From assembly GCA_963757815.1 (NCBI GenBank), contig CAVWSN010000034.1:98609-162608 (forward strand): a DNA stretch of 64,000 nucleotides, in the 5' to 3' direction. The position numbers were made by a program, and so were the translations under genes. Position 1 is the first letter of the stretch. The number at the start of each line of letters is the position of its first letter. The notes below the pieces were generated by a model. The model did no database searches. It saw only the letters and a list, made by a program, of their open reading frames with translations, and was not told where the DNA came from. The DNA comes from JACVRW01 sp963757815. GTDB lineage: Bacteria; Actinomycetota; Thermoleophilia; Solirubrobacterales; Thermoleophilaceae. This document shows, one piece after another, positions 54,746-64,000 of this stretch.

Positions 54746-57700
54746 GTGGATTTCAGGGTCCTGGGACCGGTCGAGGCGCGGGCGGAGGGTCGGCCGCTGG
54801 CGCTGGCCGGCGCGCGGCAGCGGGCGCTGCTGGCCGTGTTGCTGCTGCACGCGGGGGAGCCGGTCTCGCGCGAACGCCTGATCGCGGACCTGTGGGGCGA
54901 GCGGCCGCCCGCCGGCGTGGTCAAGACGGTGCAGGCGGTGGTCTCGCGGCTGCGACGCGCGCTCGGCGGCGAGGCGGCGCGGTTGGTCAGCAGCGCGGCC
55001 GGCTACAGGTTGCGCGTCGAGCCGGACGAACTTGACCTCGGCCGCTTCGCGCAGCTGTGCGCGGACGGGCGGCGCGCGCTGGCGGCCGGGCGCCACGAGC
55101 GCGCGGCGGCGCGGTTGCGCGCGGCGCTGGCGGAGTGGCGCGGGCCGCCGCTGGCCGACGTGGTGCTCGAGCCGTTCGCGGCGCCCGAGGTCGCGCGCCT
55201 GGAGGACCTGCGCGCGGCCGCGGTCGAGGATCGCGTCGAGGCCGATCTGGCGATGGGCCGCGGTGCCGAGCTCGTGGCGGAGCTGGAGGGGCTCGTGGCG
55301 GCGGAGCCGTTGCGCGAGCGCCTGCGCGGGCAGCTCATGCTCGCCCTGTATCGAGCCGGGCGTCAAGGCGAGGCGCTGGACGCCTACCGCGACGCGGTCC
55401 GGACGCTGGATAGCGAGCTCGGCCTGCGTCCCGGACCGGAGCTCGAGCGCCTGCAGCAGGCGATCCTCGCCCACGATCGCGCGTTGCTCCGTGCCCCTGC
55501 CGGCGGGGAGCCGCGCGAGGTGGAGCGTCGCCGCGCGACGGCCACGATCCTGGTCGCCGAGGTCGCCGGCTGGGCGCGCGTGGGCGACGCGGACCCCGAC
55601 GGCGTGCGCGCCGCGCACGATCGCCGGCTGCGCGACGTGCTGGCGGCGCACGGCGCGAGCGCGGTGAAGGCCGTCGGCGACGCGCTGGTGGCCGCGTTCG
55701 CGTCGGCTGGCGCCGCTATCGCCTGCGCCGTCGAGATGCAGCGGGCGATCGACCGCGAGGCTCGTCGCGGCGCGGTGCCGCTCGAGCTGCGCGTCGGGGT
55801 CGCCGCGGGCGACGTCGCGTGGGCGGGCGAGGACTACTCCGGCACGCCGGTGATCGAGGCGCAGAGGCTGTGCGCTGCCGCGTCGGCGGGGAGCATCCTC
55901 GTCGCGGACGCCGTGCGCCTGCTCGCCGGGCCGGGAACGGAGGCGGAGCTCGAGGACGCCGGCGAGCTGGAGCTGGGAGATCTGGCGCGTCCGGTACGCG
56001 CGTGGTCGGTCGGCTGGACCGCGCGGCGCGCCGTGACGGTCCCGTTCCCCTCATCGCTCGAGTTCGAAGGCGGCACCGCGTTCGCGGGCCGCGAGGAGGA
56101 GCTCGCCGAGCTGCACGCGGCGTGGGCCGACGCGGTCTCCGGGAGCCGCCGCGGCGTCTTGATCAGCGGCGAGCCGGGCATCGGCAAGACGCGCCTGGCG
56201 GCCGAGATCGCCGCGCACGCACGCGCGCGCGAGGGCGTGGTGCTCTATGGCCGCTGCGACGACGGCCTGTCCGCGGCTGCACAGCCGTTCGCAGAGGCGC
56301 TTGGCGCCTACGTCGCCGCGTGCCCGGTCGACGAGCTGCGCGTCGAGCTGGGCGCGCGTGCAAGCGACCTGGTCCAGCTGTTGCCCGAGCTCGCGGCCCG
56401 CCTGCCCGGCGGCGTCGCCGAGCCGGCTCCCGCAGAGCCGGAGATCCAGCGGCTGCGCACGCTCGAGGCCGCCGCCGCGCTGCTGGAGGCCGCCGGCGAG
56501 GCGGTGCCCGTGTTGCTGGTGCTCGACGACCTGCACTGGGCCGACGACCTGTCGCTGCTGCTGCTGCGCCACCTGCTGCGCGCCGACGCCGCCGCGCGCA
56601 TGCTCGTGCTGGCCACCTACCGCGACACCGAGCCCGGTCGCTCGCCCCTGCTCGCCGACGTCGTGACCGGTCTGGCGCGGCGGCCGGACGTCGCCCGCCT
56701 CGAGCTCGGCCCGCTGCGCGAGCGCGACATAGCGGCGATCCTCGCGAACGCAGGCCGCCAGCCCTCGCAGGCCGGCCCCGTGCGGCGGGCCACCGCGGGG
56801 AATCCGTTTTTCGTCGGCGAAACGGTTCGCGCGCTCGACCACGGTGACGATCCCGGTGCGGCACTCACCCCGCGGGTGCGCGACGTCGTGCGCTGGCGGC
56901 TTGCCCGGCTGCCCGAGCGGACCGCCGACGCGCTGGCGATCGCGGCCGTCGCCGGCACGGAGTTCGACGCCGACGTCCTTGCCGGCGCGATCGGCGTCGA
57001 GCTCGACGCCAGGCGCTGGACGCGTTGGAGGCCGCCGAATCGGCGCGGCTCGTGCGGCCCGCGGACACCCCGGATCGGTTCACGTTCGCGCACGCGCTCG
57101 TGCGCCGAGTCGATCGTCGACCAGCTGCCGGGCGCGCGGCGCGCGCGCCTTCACGCGCGGATTGCTCCGCGCGCTCGAGCGTGTCGCAGCCCGACGCGCG
57201 GTGCCGACGGGCGACCTGGCGGCGCACTTCCACGCCGCTGGAGCGCTCGTCGACGCTGCACAGGCCGTCCGTTACTCACGCCGGGCGGGCGACGAGGCGG
57301 CGGCACGGCTGGCATTCGACGTTGCCGCCGCGCAGTACGAGCGCGCCGTGCGCGCGCACCAGCGGCTGCCGGACGCGCCCGAGAGCGAGCGGCTCGACCT
57401 CGAGCTCGCCCGCGGGCGTGCCCTGTCGCTCGCCGGCGACAATCGCGCGCATACAGTCCTGCGCGGCGTCGCGGCCGCCGCCAACGCCGCCGGCGACGGC
57501 GGACGCATGGCCGAAGCACTGCTGACGATCCGGCTCGAATACGCCGACTTCGTCGAGGAGGACGCCGAGATGGTCACCCTGCTGCGCCGCGCGCTGGCGC
57601 TGCTGCCGGCCGGCGACAGCGCGATCAGGGCATCCCTCGAGGGGTCCCTCGCGAACGAGGCGTTCTCCAGCATGCCCGATCGCGAGCGCCGCGCAATGGT

Positions 57701-58706
57701 CGCCCGCGCGCTCGCGATGGCGCGTCGTGTCCGCGACCCCGCGGCGCTCGCCTCCGTGTTCACCTCGCACTCGTGGATCGTGGCCGGCCCCGAGAGCGTC
57801 ACCGAGCGCCTCGCGGTGGCGGACGAGCTGGTAACGGTAGGCCGCGACGCCCGCCTACCGTACGCCGAGTGCAACGGGCAGCGAGCGCGGTTCCACGCGC
57901 TCGTCGAGCTAGGCGACATCGAGGCAGCCGACGCCGCACTGGCCGCCGCGCACGCGGCGGTGCGGACCATATGGTCGCACTGGACGTCGGTTTCATGGAC
58001 GCGGCCAGGGCGCTGCTCGCCGGGCGATTGAACGACGCCGAGGCCGCCGCAGCACGATTGCGCGAGGCGGCGCGCGAGAAGGAGCCCCGCCGGCACTCGC
58101 CGAGTCCGCGTTCGTTCGGGCTGGTGTCGTGCATCCGCCTGATCCAGGGCCGCCTGCGCGAGCACGAGCCGGCGCGCAGCACCATGGCACAGGACGTGAC
58201 CAACCTGCCGCCTACGTTCTACGTCGTGCGAGCGCACGCGGCGCGCGAACGGGACGACCGCGAGGGCGGCCCGCGAGGCCTTCGAGCGCGCGCTGGCGCT
58301 GGGCCTGCTCGAGATGCCGCGCGGCCCGACATGGACGCATACCTTGACCTGGGCCGCCGCCATCTGCGCGTGGCTCGACGATCGCTCGACCGCGACGGGC
58401 CTGCTCGAGCTGCTGACCCCCTTCGCGGGCGTCATGACCTGGACGTACGGCCCGGTCGGGCGAGGCGTCGGCCTGCTCGAGCTGGCTCTCGGGCGTCGCG
58501 ACGAGGCCGAACGACGGTTGCGCGAGGCCATCGCGCTGTGCGAGCGCATGGACGCTCGCGCCTTCCTCGCGATGGCCCGCCTCGACCTCGGCGCGCTGCT
58601 GCACCCGTCGATCGAGGGCCGCCGGCTGCTCGAGCAGGCCCTCACCGCCGCCGACGAACTCGGCATGACGAGTCTCGCCAAGCAGGCGCCCACCGCCCAC
58701 ACATAG
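54746..58706 (+). pseudogene. BTAD (AfsR/SARP-type) regulator with cyclase-like and AAA ATPase domains, multiple frameshifts
   Basis: A giant regulator of about 1300 residues starts at GTG 54746. Residues 1-95 are a winged-helix DNA-binding domain (MDFRVLGPVEARAEGRPLAL). Residues 95-245 are a BTAD helical domain. Residues about 265-420 resemble a class III nucleotide cyclase (ATILVAEVAGWARVGDADPD, then VKAVGDALVAAFASAGAAIA), but the first metal-binding Asp is Glu/Ala-like, so activity is doubtful. Residues about 445-720 are a STAND/AAA ATPase with Walker A SGEPGIGKTRLAAEIA near 473 and Walker B VLLVLDDLHWADD. TPR-like repeats follow. From 57 kb the frame jumps at about 57013, 57108, 57160, 57968 and 58267, although every domain remains readable. 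Confidence 0.82.
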
Positions 58707-59598
58707 CGACCCGCCTCGACGACCGAGGCCCCGCTCCCGCCTCCCGTCCAGATCGACGTGCTCGGCGGCACGATCGAATGCCCATCGCGGAGTGCCTATC
58801 GCCGCTCACAAAGACGAAGCACGAATGCTTGTCGGGGTCGCGCGGCGCGCCCCGGCTCGAGGCTCTTGACGACCTCGATGTCGACGCCGGCCTTCACCGC
58901 CGCCACGGCGCTCGCCAGGTGACCACCCTACGGCGCGGCAAGTTGGGTCCTCGGCAGCACCGCCCGAAGCGGCGCCCGCTCGCGACGACGACTGCTGCAT
59001 CCGGCCGGTTTGCAGCGGCCTCGGCGCGCGCCGCGTGCACAGTCGCTGCGGACGAGCACCAGCTGCACCGGAGCGGTCTCTTCTGACAACTGCTCCGCCA
59101 TGGCTAAGCAGAAGTCTGCGCGTGGTCGATCGGGCGCACTCGGAGGTCGTCCCGAGCGAGCGCCTGGGAGGAACTGCCGCGGACGCTCGCATCCGTGGGA
59201 CAACGAGCGCGGGGTTCCGTAAGGCGATCGCTCAGCGAGACGACTGCACGGAGCACAGCCGCAGAGTGGTCGCGTCAAGAAAGTGTGCGGATCAGGCTCG
59301 TCACGGCTCGGACTAAAGGAATGCGCGCAGGGCCGGGACGGTGAGCCACCTCGGCTGCGCCGGATCTGTGCCGTAGCTGCCTGGCCGATCGGGGATCCGG
59401 TTCTTGCGCTGGCCCGCCACCCGGCCCGGGTTGCGCAGCGACGGGCCGGTGCGCACTAGCGGGTCAGCTCGCGAGATCGTCCTGCACAAGCTCACCGCCG
59501 CCGCAGCTCGCGCGCGACGAGAGATCGGGATGTCGATCCGTGCGCGCCGGCTCCGATCTGCCTATGACAGGCAAGATCGATCCTCGAAGGAGGAAGCC
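58707..59598. other. 892-base stretch with no convincing gene
   Basis: Frames here lack family signatures and change strand without pattern. On the minus strand a segment reads HLASAVAAVKAGVDIEVVKS, which may be a fragment of a lost protein. An AAGGAGG ribosome binding site for the next gene lies at 59587-59593. Confidence 0.5.
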
Positions 59599-60291
59599 AT
59601 GACCAAGGTCACCGCACAGATGTCCATCTCGCTTGACGGCTGCTACGCCGGCAGTCGCCACGACGACCCGGCCACCTGGATGGACAGCGAGGAGGCCGCC
59701 GGGTTCTTCCGAGTCACGCGATGGGTGGTCGACACGATGGCCTGGCGTGACCGCCAGGGCATCACCGGCGGTGCGGCGTCGGTTCACTCAGACGTGCTGC
59801 AGGAGAGCTTCGCCGCAGCGGGCGCGTACGTTATGGGACGACGCATGGCCGACGGCGGCGAGGTGCCGTGGGGCGACGACCCGCCCTTCCGCGCGCCGGT
59901 GTTCGTCGTGACGCACCGCGAGCGCGAGACGCTCCACCGGCAGGGCGGCACGAGCTTCACCTACGTGACCGACGGGATCACGCGGGCGATCGAGCGCGCC
60001 CGGGAGGCGGCCGGCGGCAAGGACGTCGCGATCGCCGGCGGCGGCACGCTGCTGCGCCAGGCGCTCGAGCTCGGACTGGTCGACGAGCTCGAGCTGCACA
60101 TCGTTCCCGTGGTGCTCGGCCGGGGCATGCGGCTGCTGGACCTCGACCTGCCGGAGAAGGTGGGGGTCGAGCTGGAGCCGCTGCGGGTGATCGACACGCC
60201 CGAGGTGCTGCACCTCCGCTACCGCGTCGCCGGGCGCGAAGCGCTCCTGCTCGACGACCGCGGGGGCGCCCTGCGGTCTGCCGACTCCTAG
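59599..60291 (+). CDS. RibD C-terminal / dihydrofolate reductase-like protein
   Basis: A 230-residue reductase of the RibD-C/DHFR fold that uses NADPH. The N-terminal strand is VTAQMSISLDGCYAGSRHDD, the middle has AYVMGRRMADGGEVPWGDDP, the nucleotide-binding turn is KDVAIAGGGTLLRQALELGL, and the end is ELELHIVPVVLGRGMRLLDL. Such proteins are common in actinobacteria and mostly uncharacterised. The start is clear (AAGGAGG six bases upstream). It converges with the ECF42-type sigma gene, with a 4-base overlap. Confidence 0.9.
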   Translation: MTKVTAQMSISLDGCYAGSRHDDPATWMDSEEAAGFFRVTRWVVDTMAWRDRQGITGGAASVHSDVLQESFAAAGAYVMGRRMADGGEVPWGDDPPFRAPVFVVTHRERETLHRQGGTSFTYVTDGITRAIERAREAAGGKDVAIAGGGTLLRQALELGLVDELELHIVPVVLGRGMRLLDLDLPEKVGVELEPLRVIDTPEVLHLRYRVAGREALLLDDRGGALRSADS

Positions 60292-61532
60292 GCGCGCTCA
60301 GCGCTACCGGCGACTAGCTCGGCCGCCCGCCTGGCGAGGTACCGGCGCTCCGCGAGCGCCGGCGCCCGCCGGGCCGCCCTCGCGTAGGCCTCGGCGGCGG
60401 CGGCGACGTCGCCAGCCTGCGCGAGGAGGTGGCCGCGGACCGCGTCGAGGCGGTGCCCGGCGGCAATCCGCGGATCGCCCTCCAGGCCCTCCAGGGCGGC
60501 CAGGCCTGCGTGGGGCCCCTGCACTTCGCCCACTGCCACGGCTCGGTTCAGCGCGACGACGGGGTTGTCGCCGAAACGCCGAAGCAGGTCGAACAACGCC
60601 AAGATCTGCGGCCAGTCGGTCGACTCGGCGTCGGGCGCCTCGACGTGCACCGCGGCGATCGCGGCCTGCAACTGGTACGGGCCGAGGGGGCGCCGCGCGA
60701 GCGCCTCCTCAACGAGCGCCAACCCCTCGGCGAGCAGCGCGCCGTCCCACCGTGAGCGCTCCTGCTCGGCCAGCGGCACGAGCTCGCCGTCGTCGCTCAC
60801 ACGGCTCGCCTGCCGGGCGTGGTTGAGGAGCATGAGCGCGAGCAGGCCTTGCACTTCGCCGTCGTCGGGCAGCGCCGCGCGAAGTTGGCGGGTGAGCCGG
60901 ATCGCCTCGGCGGCCAGGTCGTCGCGCTGCAGGTCGGGCCCCATGCTCGCCACGTGGCCCTCGGTGAACAACAGGTAGAGGACCTGGAGCACGGCGGCTA
61001 GCCTGGCGCCGCGCTCAGGCGCCGGCGGCATTCCGAACGACACACTGCGCAGCCGCGCCTTGGCACGGACGATGCGCTGGGCGATCGCCTGCTCGGAGGA
61101 AAGAAGCGCCCGGGCGATCTCCGCGGTCGTCAAACCCGCCACCGCGCGCAGCGTCAGCGCGATCTGGGAGGCGGCGGGGAGATCCGGATGGCAGCACAGC
61201 AGCAGCAGCGACAGCGTGTCGTCCTGCTCGCCGGGCTGGTCCTCGTCGGGCCCCGCGGCGACGGCCACGGGCTCCTCGCGGATGACGCGCTCCTCCCGCC
61301 GAGCGCGTGCCGCGTCGCGCCGATGCTCGTCGACCAGTCTGCGCTCGGCCACGGTCAACAGCCAGCCGAAAGGACGCTCGGGCACGTGCCGCCACGTGCG
61401 GTACGCCTCCACGAGTGCCTCCTGCACCGCGTCCTCGCAGCGCTCGAACTGCCCGTGCCTACGCACGAGCGCGCCCAGCACGCGCGGCGCCTGGGCGCGC
61501 AGCTCCTCCTCGATCGCCTCGCGGGCGCTCAC
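60288..61532 (-). CDS. ECF42-type sigma factor with C-terminal TPR-like extension
   Basis: A 414-residue sigma factor from GTG 61532, which overlaps the stop of the DGPF gene (GTGA). Region 2 carries HGQFERCEDAVQEALVEAYR and RPFGWLLTVAERRLVDEHRR (about 25-75). Region 4 has LTLRAVAGLTTAEIARALLS and EQAIAQRIVRAKARLR. The remaining 230 residues (VLYLLFTEGHVASMGPDLQR, LLALMLLNHARQASR, GPYQLQAAIAAVHVEAPDAE, ALNRAVAVGEVQGP, LLAQAGDVAAAAEAYARAAR) form the TPR-like extension that defines the ECF42 group. ECF42 sigma factors lack a separate anti-sigma factor and act with DGPF proteins, as here. Confidence 0.93.
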   Translation of the reverse strand: MSAREAIEEELRAQAPRVLGALVRRHGQFERCEDAVQEALVEAYRTWRHVPERPFGWLLTVAERRLVDEHRRDAARARREERVIREEPVAVAAGPDEDQPGEQDDTLSLLLLCCHPDLPAASQIALTLRAVAGLTTAEIARALLSSEQAIAQRIVRAKARLRSVSFGMPPAPERGARLAAVLQVLYLLFTEGHVASMGPDLQRDDLAAEAIRLTRQLRAALPDDGEVQGLLALMLLNHARQASRVSDDGELVPLAEQERSRWDGALLAEGLALVEEALARRPLGPYQLQAAIAAVHVEAPDAESTDWPQILALFDLLRRFGDNPVVALNRAVAVGEVQGPHAGLAALEGLEGDPRIAAGHRLDAVRGHLLAQAGDVAAAAEAYARAARRAPALAERRYLARRAAELVAGSAERA

Positions 61533-61888
61533 ACAGCGGCATCGCTGCTCATCAGCGGCCACAGCTCGATCCCGCCGCCTTCGGGCCCGAGCGCGGGGTA
61601 GGACCGGATGATCTCCAGCGCGCGCTCCTCGGAGTCGACGTCCAGGATGAAGTAGGAGCCGACGTGCTCCTTGGCCTCGAGGTACGGGCCATCGGAGACG
61701 ATAGGCACCCCGTCGGGCGCCCGCACCGACCGGGCCCGCGAGACCAGCCCGTCGACTGCCACCAGCTCGCCGGACTTCTCCAAGCGCCGGTTAAACGCGT
61801 CGACGTCGTCGACGATCTCCCGCCACCGCTCCGGCGGAACGCTGCTCCAGATCTCGTCGTTGCCGTAGATGAGCGCGATGTACTTCAC
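61529..61888 (-). CDS. DGPF/YCII-domain protein, partner of the ECF42 sigma factor
   Basis: A 119-residue ferredoxin-like fold protein from GTG 61888 (GGAGAA ribosome binding site). YIALIYGNDEIWSSVPPERW opens the domain, and the characteristic DGPY element is in VSDGPYLEAKEHVGSYFILD, with the YCII His/Asp positions around it. DGPF proteins are the conserved genomic partners and targets of ECF42 factors. Its stop codon overlaps the sigma start. Confidence 0.92.
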   Translation of the reverse strand: MKYIALIYGNDEIWSSVPPERWREIVDDVDAFNRRLEKSGELVAVDGLVSRARSVRAPDGVPIVSDGPYLEAKEHVGSYFILDVDSEERALEIIRSYPALGPEGGGIELWPLMSSDAAV

Positions 61889-63147
61889 GAGCTTCTCCAA
61901 GGTGTGCACTGGGCCGGACGCTCGGGCGGGCGGACAATAGGCGCAGAAGACGTTCTGCGGTCGTCGTTGGAGAAGGAGAACATAGCGAGCGTTCGCACAC
62001 ATGGTCACCCACCGGCTGCGGCGGCAGGGCAAGCCGGGATGCCATTCGTGGGCGGCAGTCCCGCTCAGCCGCATGCACGCTCAACGAGCCCTCGAACGAG
62101 CGCGAAGAAGTCGTCTCGCTAGCCGAACCGGCACCGGCACACCGTCACGTGGAGCCAGTTCCTTGAGCACTGGCCGAGGGGAAGTGTGCCGTAAGACTGG
62201 TTCGGTGATGTGTGCCGGCGAGGGGACCACAACCGGGACCGCGCCACGCCCGTGTTGAGGCGCGTGCGAGCGCCTCGCAGCCCGACTCAGCCGCTCCTGC
62301 CCTGGACGAGCAGCAGGTGCGCGCCGGCCTGCGACCGGCGTCCTCGCGAGTGCTGAGATTGTGGAAAAGCAGCAGCGAAGCAGCCCACGGGCGGTCGGCG
62401 CGAGATGCCAAGCGCCGGTCGTGCGAAGCGCGGGGCCGAACTGGTTCCGCCATCCAGGGCGTTCGAAGGCGGGAGAGGGTGGGTTCAACTCGGTCTGCAA
62501 ACCGCGGCACCAAGCCGATCCCTGCTGCGGCTTGTGGCGCAGATGTGGCGCGGATCTTCGCCAGCCGCTGGTCGCTCGGTGCTGACCTCGAGCGCACCCT
62601 GGCGGGCGCTGCCCACGCTCTGGACGGCCTGAGGGATCGGAGCGCCGGACGACGCGCGGAGACTGCTCCATTCGTCGGTGGCTGTCGGATAAAGCCGTTC
62701 CGGAAAACGCGCAGCACGCTTGCGGAGATGCACCTCAGACGCGCGGTGCACGACGCCCTCGCGACGGACCGCGTGGGTGCGACGGACGACATGGCCGTTT
62801 TCGGAACCCACCCTTACAGGCCATCCAGCGCGCTCGCCAGGGGTTTTCCCGACAGCCACGTCGAGAAGCAGCACTCCGACCCTGCGCGCTTGCTCTCGTC
62901 CGCTGCGGCAGTCAGTCGGCGCTGCGGCGAGAGTGCTCCAACCACGCGAAGGCGACAGCCAGCCGTCCCAGCCCTTCCGCCGCGAAAGGCACGTCCCATG
63001 GACGCGGTGCTCTGCGATTGACGGCGTTTCGCCGAAATGGGATGCTGATCGCCAGGGCCAGGGAACAGACCAGGGTGTTTACGGGCGCGGCCGAATGCCC
63101 GTCGCAGCAGCCTGAACTGCCTGCTCTTCGACCGTTCGGAGGCACCG
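61889..63147. other. 1.26-kb stretch without a convincing gene
   Basis: Long frames exist on both strands, but composition and the absence of any recognisable motif point to chance frames in high-GC DNA. No tRNA or repeat was found. The stretch may be a degraded cargo remnant. Confidence 0.5.
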
Positions 63148-63822
63148 ATGGAAGCCACCCGACCCCAGACCACCAATCTCTTCCTCCTCGAGGATCTCGA
63201 GGACGTCGGAAGGACGAGTGAGCTTGCGGAAAGCGATCTAGATGCGCTTCACGCCGTCGCAGACTGGATCAAGACTTTCGTGGTCAGGCCTCACGAGGAT
63301 CTCGGCCGCGCTGGGCCCGTCTGTCCCTTCGTGCCTGGGGGCTTGGAACGTAAGACACTCTGGCTCGCTCCTGAGCAGTTCGCCGACCGGGGCGTGCCCC
63401 ATGTTGTCGAGCTTATGAACGGCTACAAGAGCCTGTTCCTGGACGCCGAACCTACTGACGGCGACGACGTGAACTACAAGGTGATCGTCGTCGTTTTCAC
63501 CGACTTGTCGGCTGATCGTGCGCAGGGCGTCTTTGACGACGTCCTACAGCAGCTTGCAGTTCCATCGTATGCGGAAGATGGAATCTCGTTCGGGCCGTTC
63601 TACGAGGGCAACGAGGGGACTGCGATATACAACTCGAGGTTTCGCCCGTTCCAATCACCCGTGCCGTTTCTGTTCGTGAGGCAAGGCGTGGTCAGCGACT
63701 GGAAGTTCTTCCTGGACGACGAGGACTGGCTCAACCGGTGGGCGGGTCGCTATGGAGAGTCGGGAGCCCAGGCTCTTGCGGAGGAACTACGCCAGTTGCC
63801 GTGGCGGGCGAGCAAGGCCTAA
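63148..63822 (+). CDS. DUF6875-like protein
   Basis: A 224-residue protein. The block DLDALHAVADWIKTFVVRPH, then EDLGRAGPVCPFVPGGLERK, is the usual core of this family, found mostly in actinobacterial biosynthetic clusters. A later block is NYKVIVVVFTDLSADRAQGV, and the C-terminal FLFVRQGVVSDWKFFLDDED closes it. GC content and codon use are visibly lower than in the flanking core genes, which suggests acquisition. No role is established. Confidence 0.8.
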   Translation: MEATRPQTTNLFLLEDLEDVGRTSELAESDLDALHAVADWIKTFVVRPHEDLGRAGPVCPFVPGGLERKTLWLAPEQFADRGVPHVVELMNGYKSLFLDAEPTDGDDVNYKVIVVVFTDLSADRAQGVFDDVLQQLAVPSYAEDGISFGPFYEGNEGTAIYNSRFRPFQSPVPFLFVRQGVVSDWKFFLDDEDWLNRWAGRYGESGAQALAEELRQLPWRASKA

Positions 63823-64000
63823 TTTGGAAGACGAGTACCGAGGGTCGTCCGGAAAGCGTCAACCAACTCCGCAGTCCGGAGATGGCCGTCGCTCTCTTTC
63901 GCCGATAGCGGGCTGACTGTCCGCTTTCCGCGAAACGCGGCGGCGCCAAGTGCTTGGACGTTTGAGATGCAGCAACCCCGTGGCCTAGACGGGAACTGCC
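63823..64000. other. Right-edge stretch, nothing recognised
   Basis: The last 178 bases hold no recognisable gene or repeat. They do not match the right-end repeat of the tandem elements. Confidence 0.5.

Noticed and set aside
61889..63147. Several frames of 130-270 residues on both strands
   Set aside because: They are Arg/Ser/Pro-rich with no motif and overlap each other on both strands.

Overview
The window is high-GC DNA with dense, mostly co-directional, frequently overlapping genes and many GTG or TTG starts. Gene families and gene order (metG-tatD-rsmA-ispE; glmU-prs-rplY-pth-mfd-surA-mazG-eno-ftsB) fit a Gram-positive actinobacterium. A Thermoleophilia/Solirubrobacterales-like lineage is my best guess, but it is an inference from overall feel and not from a marker gene comparison. 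No rRNA, CRISPR array, transposase or integrase is visible.

Region 1 (1-45 kb) is core chromosome. It starts with the 5' part of an LCP wall-polymer ligase, a frameshifted ROK sugar kinase, rsmI, and an anchored M23 endopeptidase, then the conserved metG-tatD-rsmA-ispE block. A DedA-PAP2 membrane enzyme, a PucR/CdaR regulator and an HNH nuclease beside tRNA-Gln follow. Next come glmU-prs, an ABC1 kinase, and the ribosome/repair/envelope block rplY-pth-mfd-foldase-mazG-eno-ftsB. Then come csrA (uncommon in actinobacteria), two separated YbdK/GCS2 ligases, a rhomboid-like protein lacking both catalytic residues, an R2-like di-metal oxidase behind a perfect palindrome, a sigma factor fused to an anti-sigma-type zinc motif and membrane tail, a PadR regulator with its operator candidate, tRNA-Leu, a SpoIIE phosphatase, a probable structured RNA with a strong terminator, and Ppx/ArsC.

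Region 2 (45.1-53.9 kb) is the most unusual part. An intact initiator tRNA-Met is followed by two further exact copies of its 3' 42 bases, about 4.4 and 4.1 kb apart. Each of the three cores is followed by a related left-end sequence carrying a terminator-like hairpin and a second hairpin. The two downstream cores are preceded by a near-identical right-end sequence of about 115 bases. This is the structure of cargo elements stacked in tandem at a tRNA attachment site, yet no recombinase gene is present. Element 1 carries a broken cupin, an FMN reductase-like protein, truncated membrane and thioredoxin fragments, a decayed epoxide hydrolase, a DUF2007 protein and an RraA-like protein. Element 2 carries a secreted copper amine oxidase, a small GNAT-like protein and a lone cyclic-nucleotide-binding domain. 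A third element starts at 53.68 kb and its right end is not seen.

Region 3 (53.9-64 kb) is accessory: a frameshifted stress protein, a large BTAD-cyclase-ATPase regulator with several frameshifts, a RibD-type reductase, an ECF42-type sigma factor coupled to its DGPF partner, two stretches with no convincing gene, and a DUF6875 protein. Single-base frameshifts recur across the window and concentrate after 45 kb. Whether they are decay or sequencing error decides how several genes should be read.
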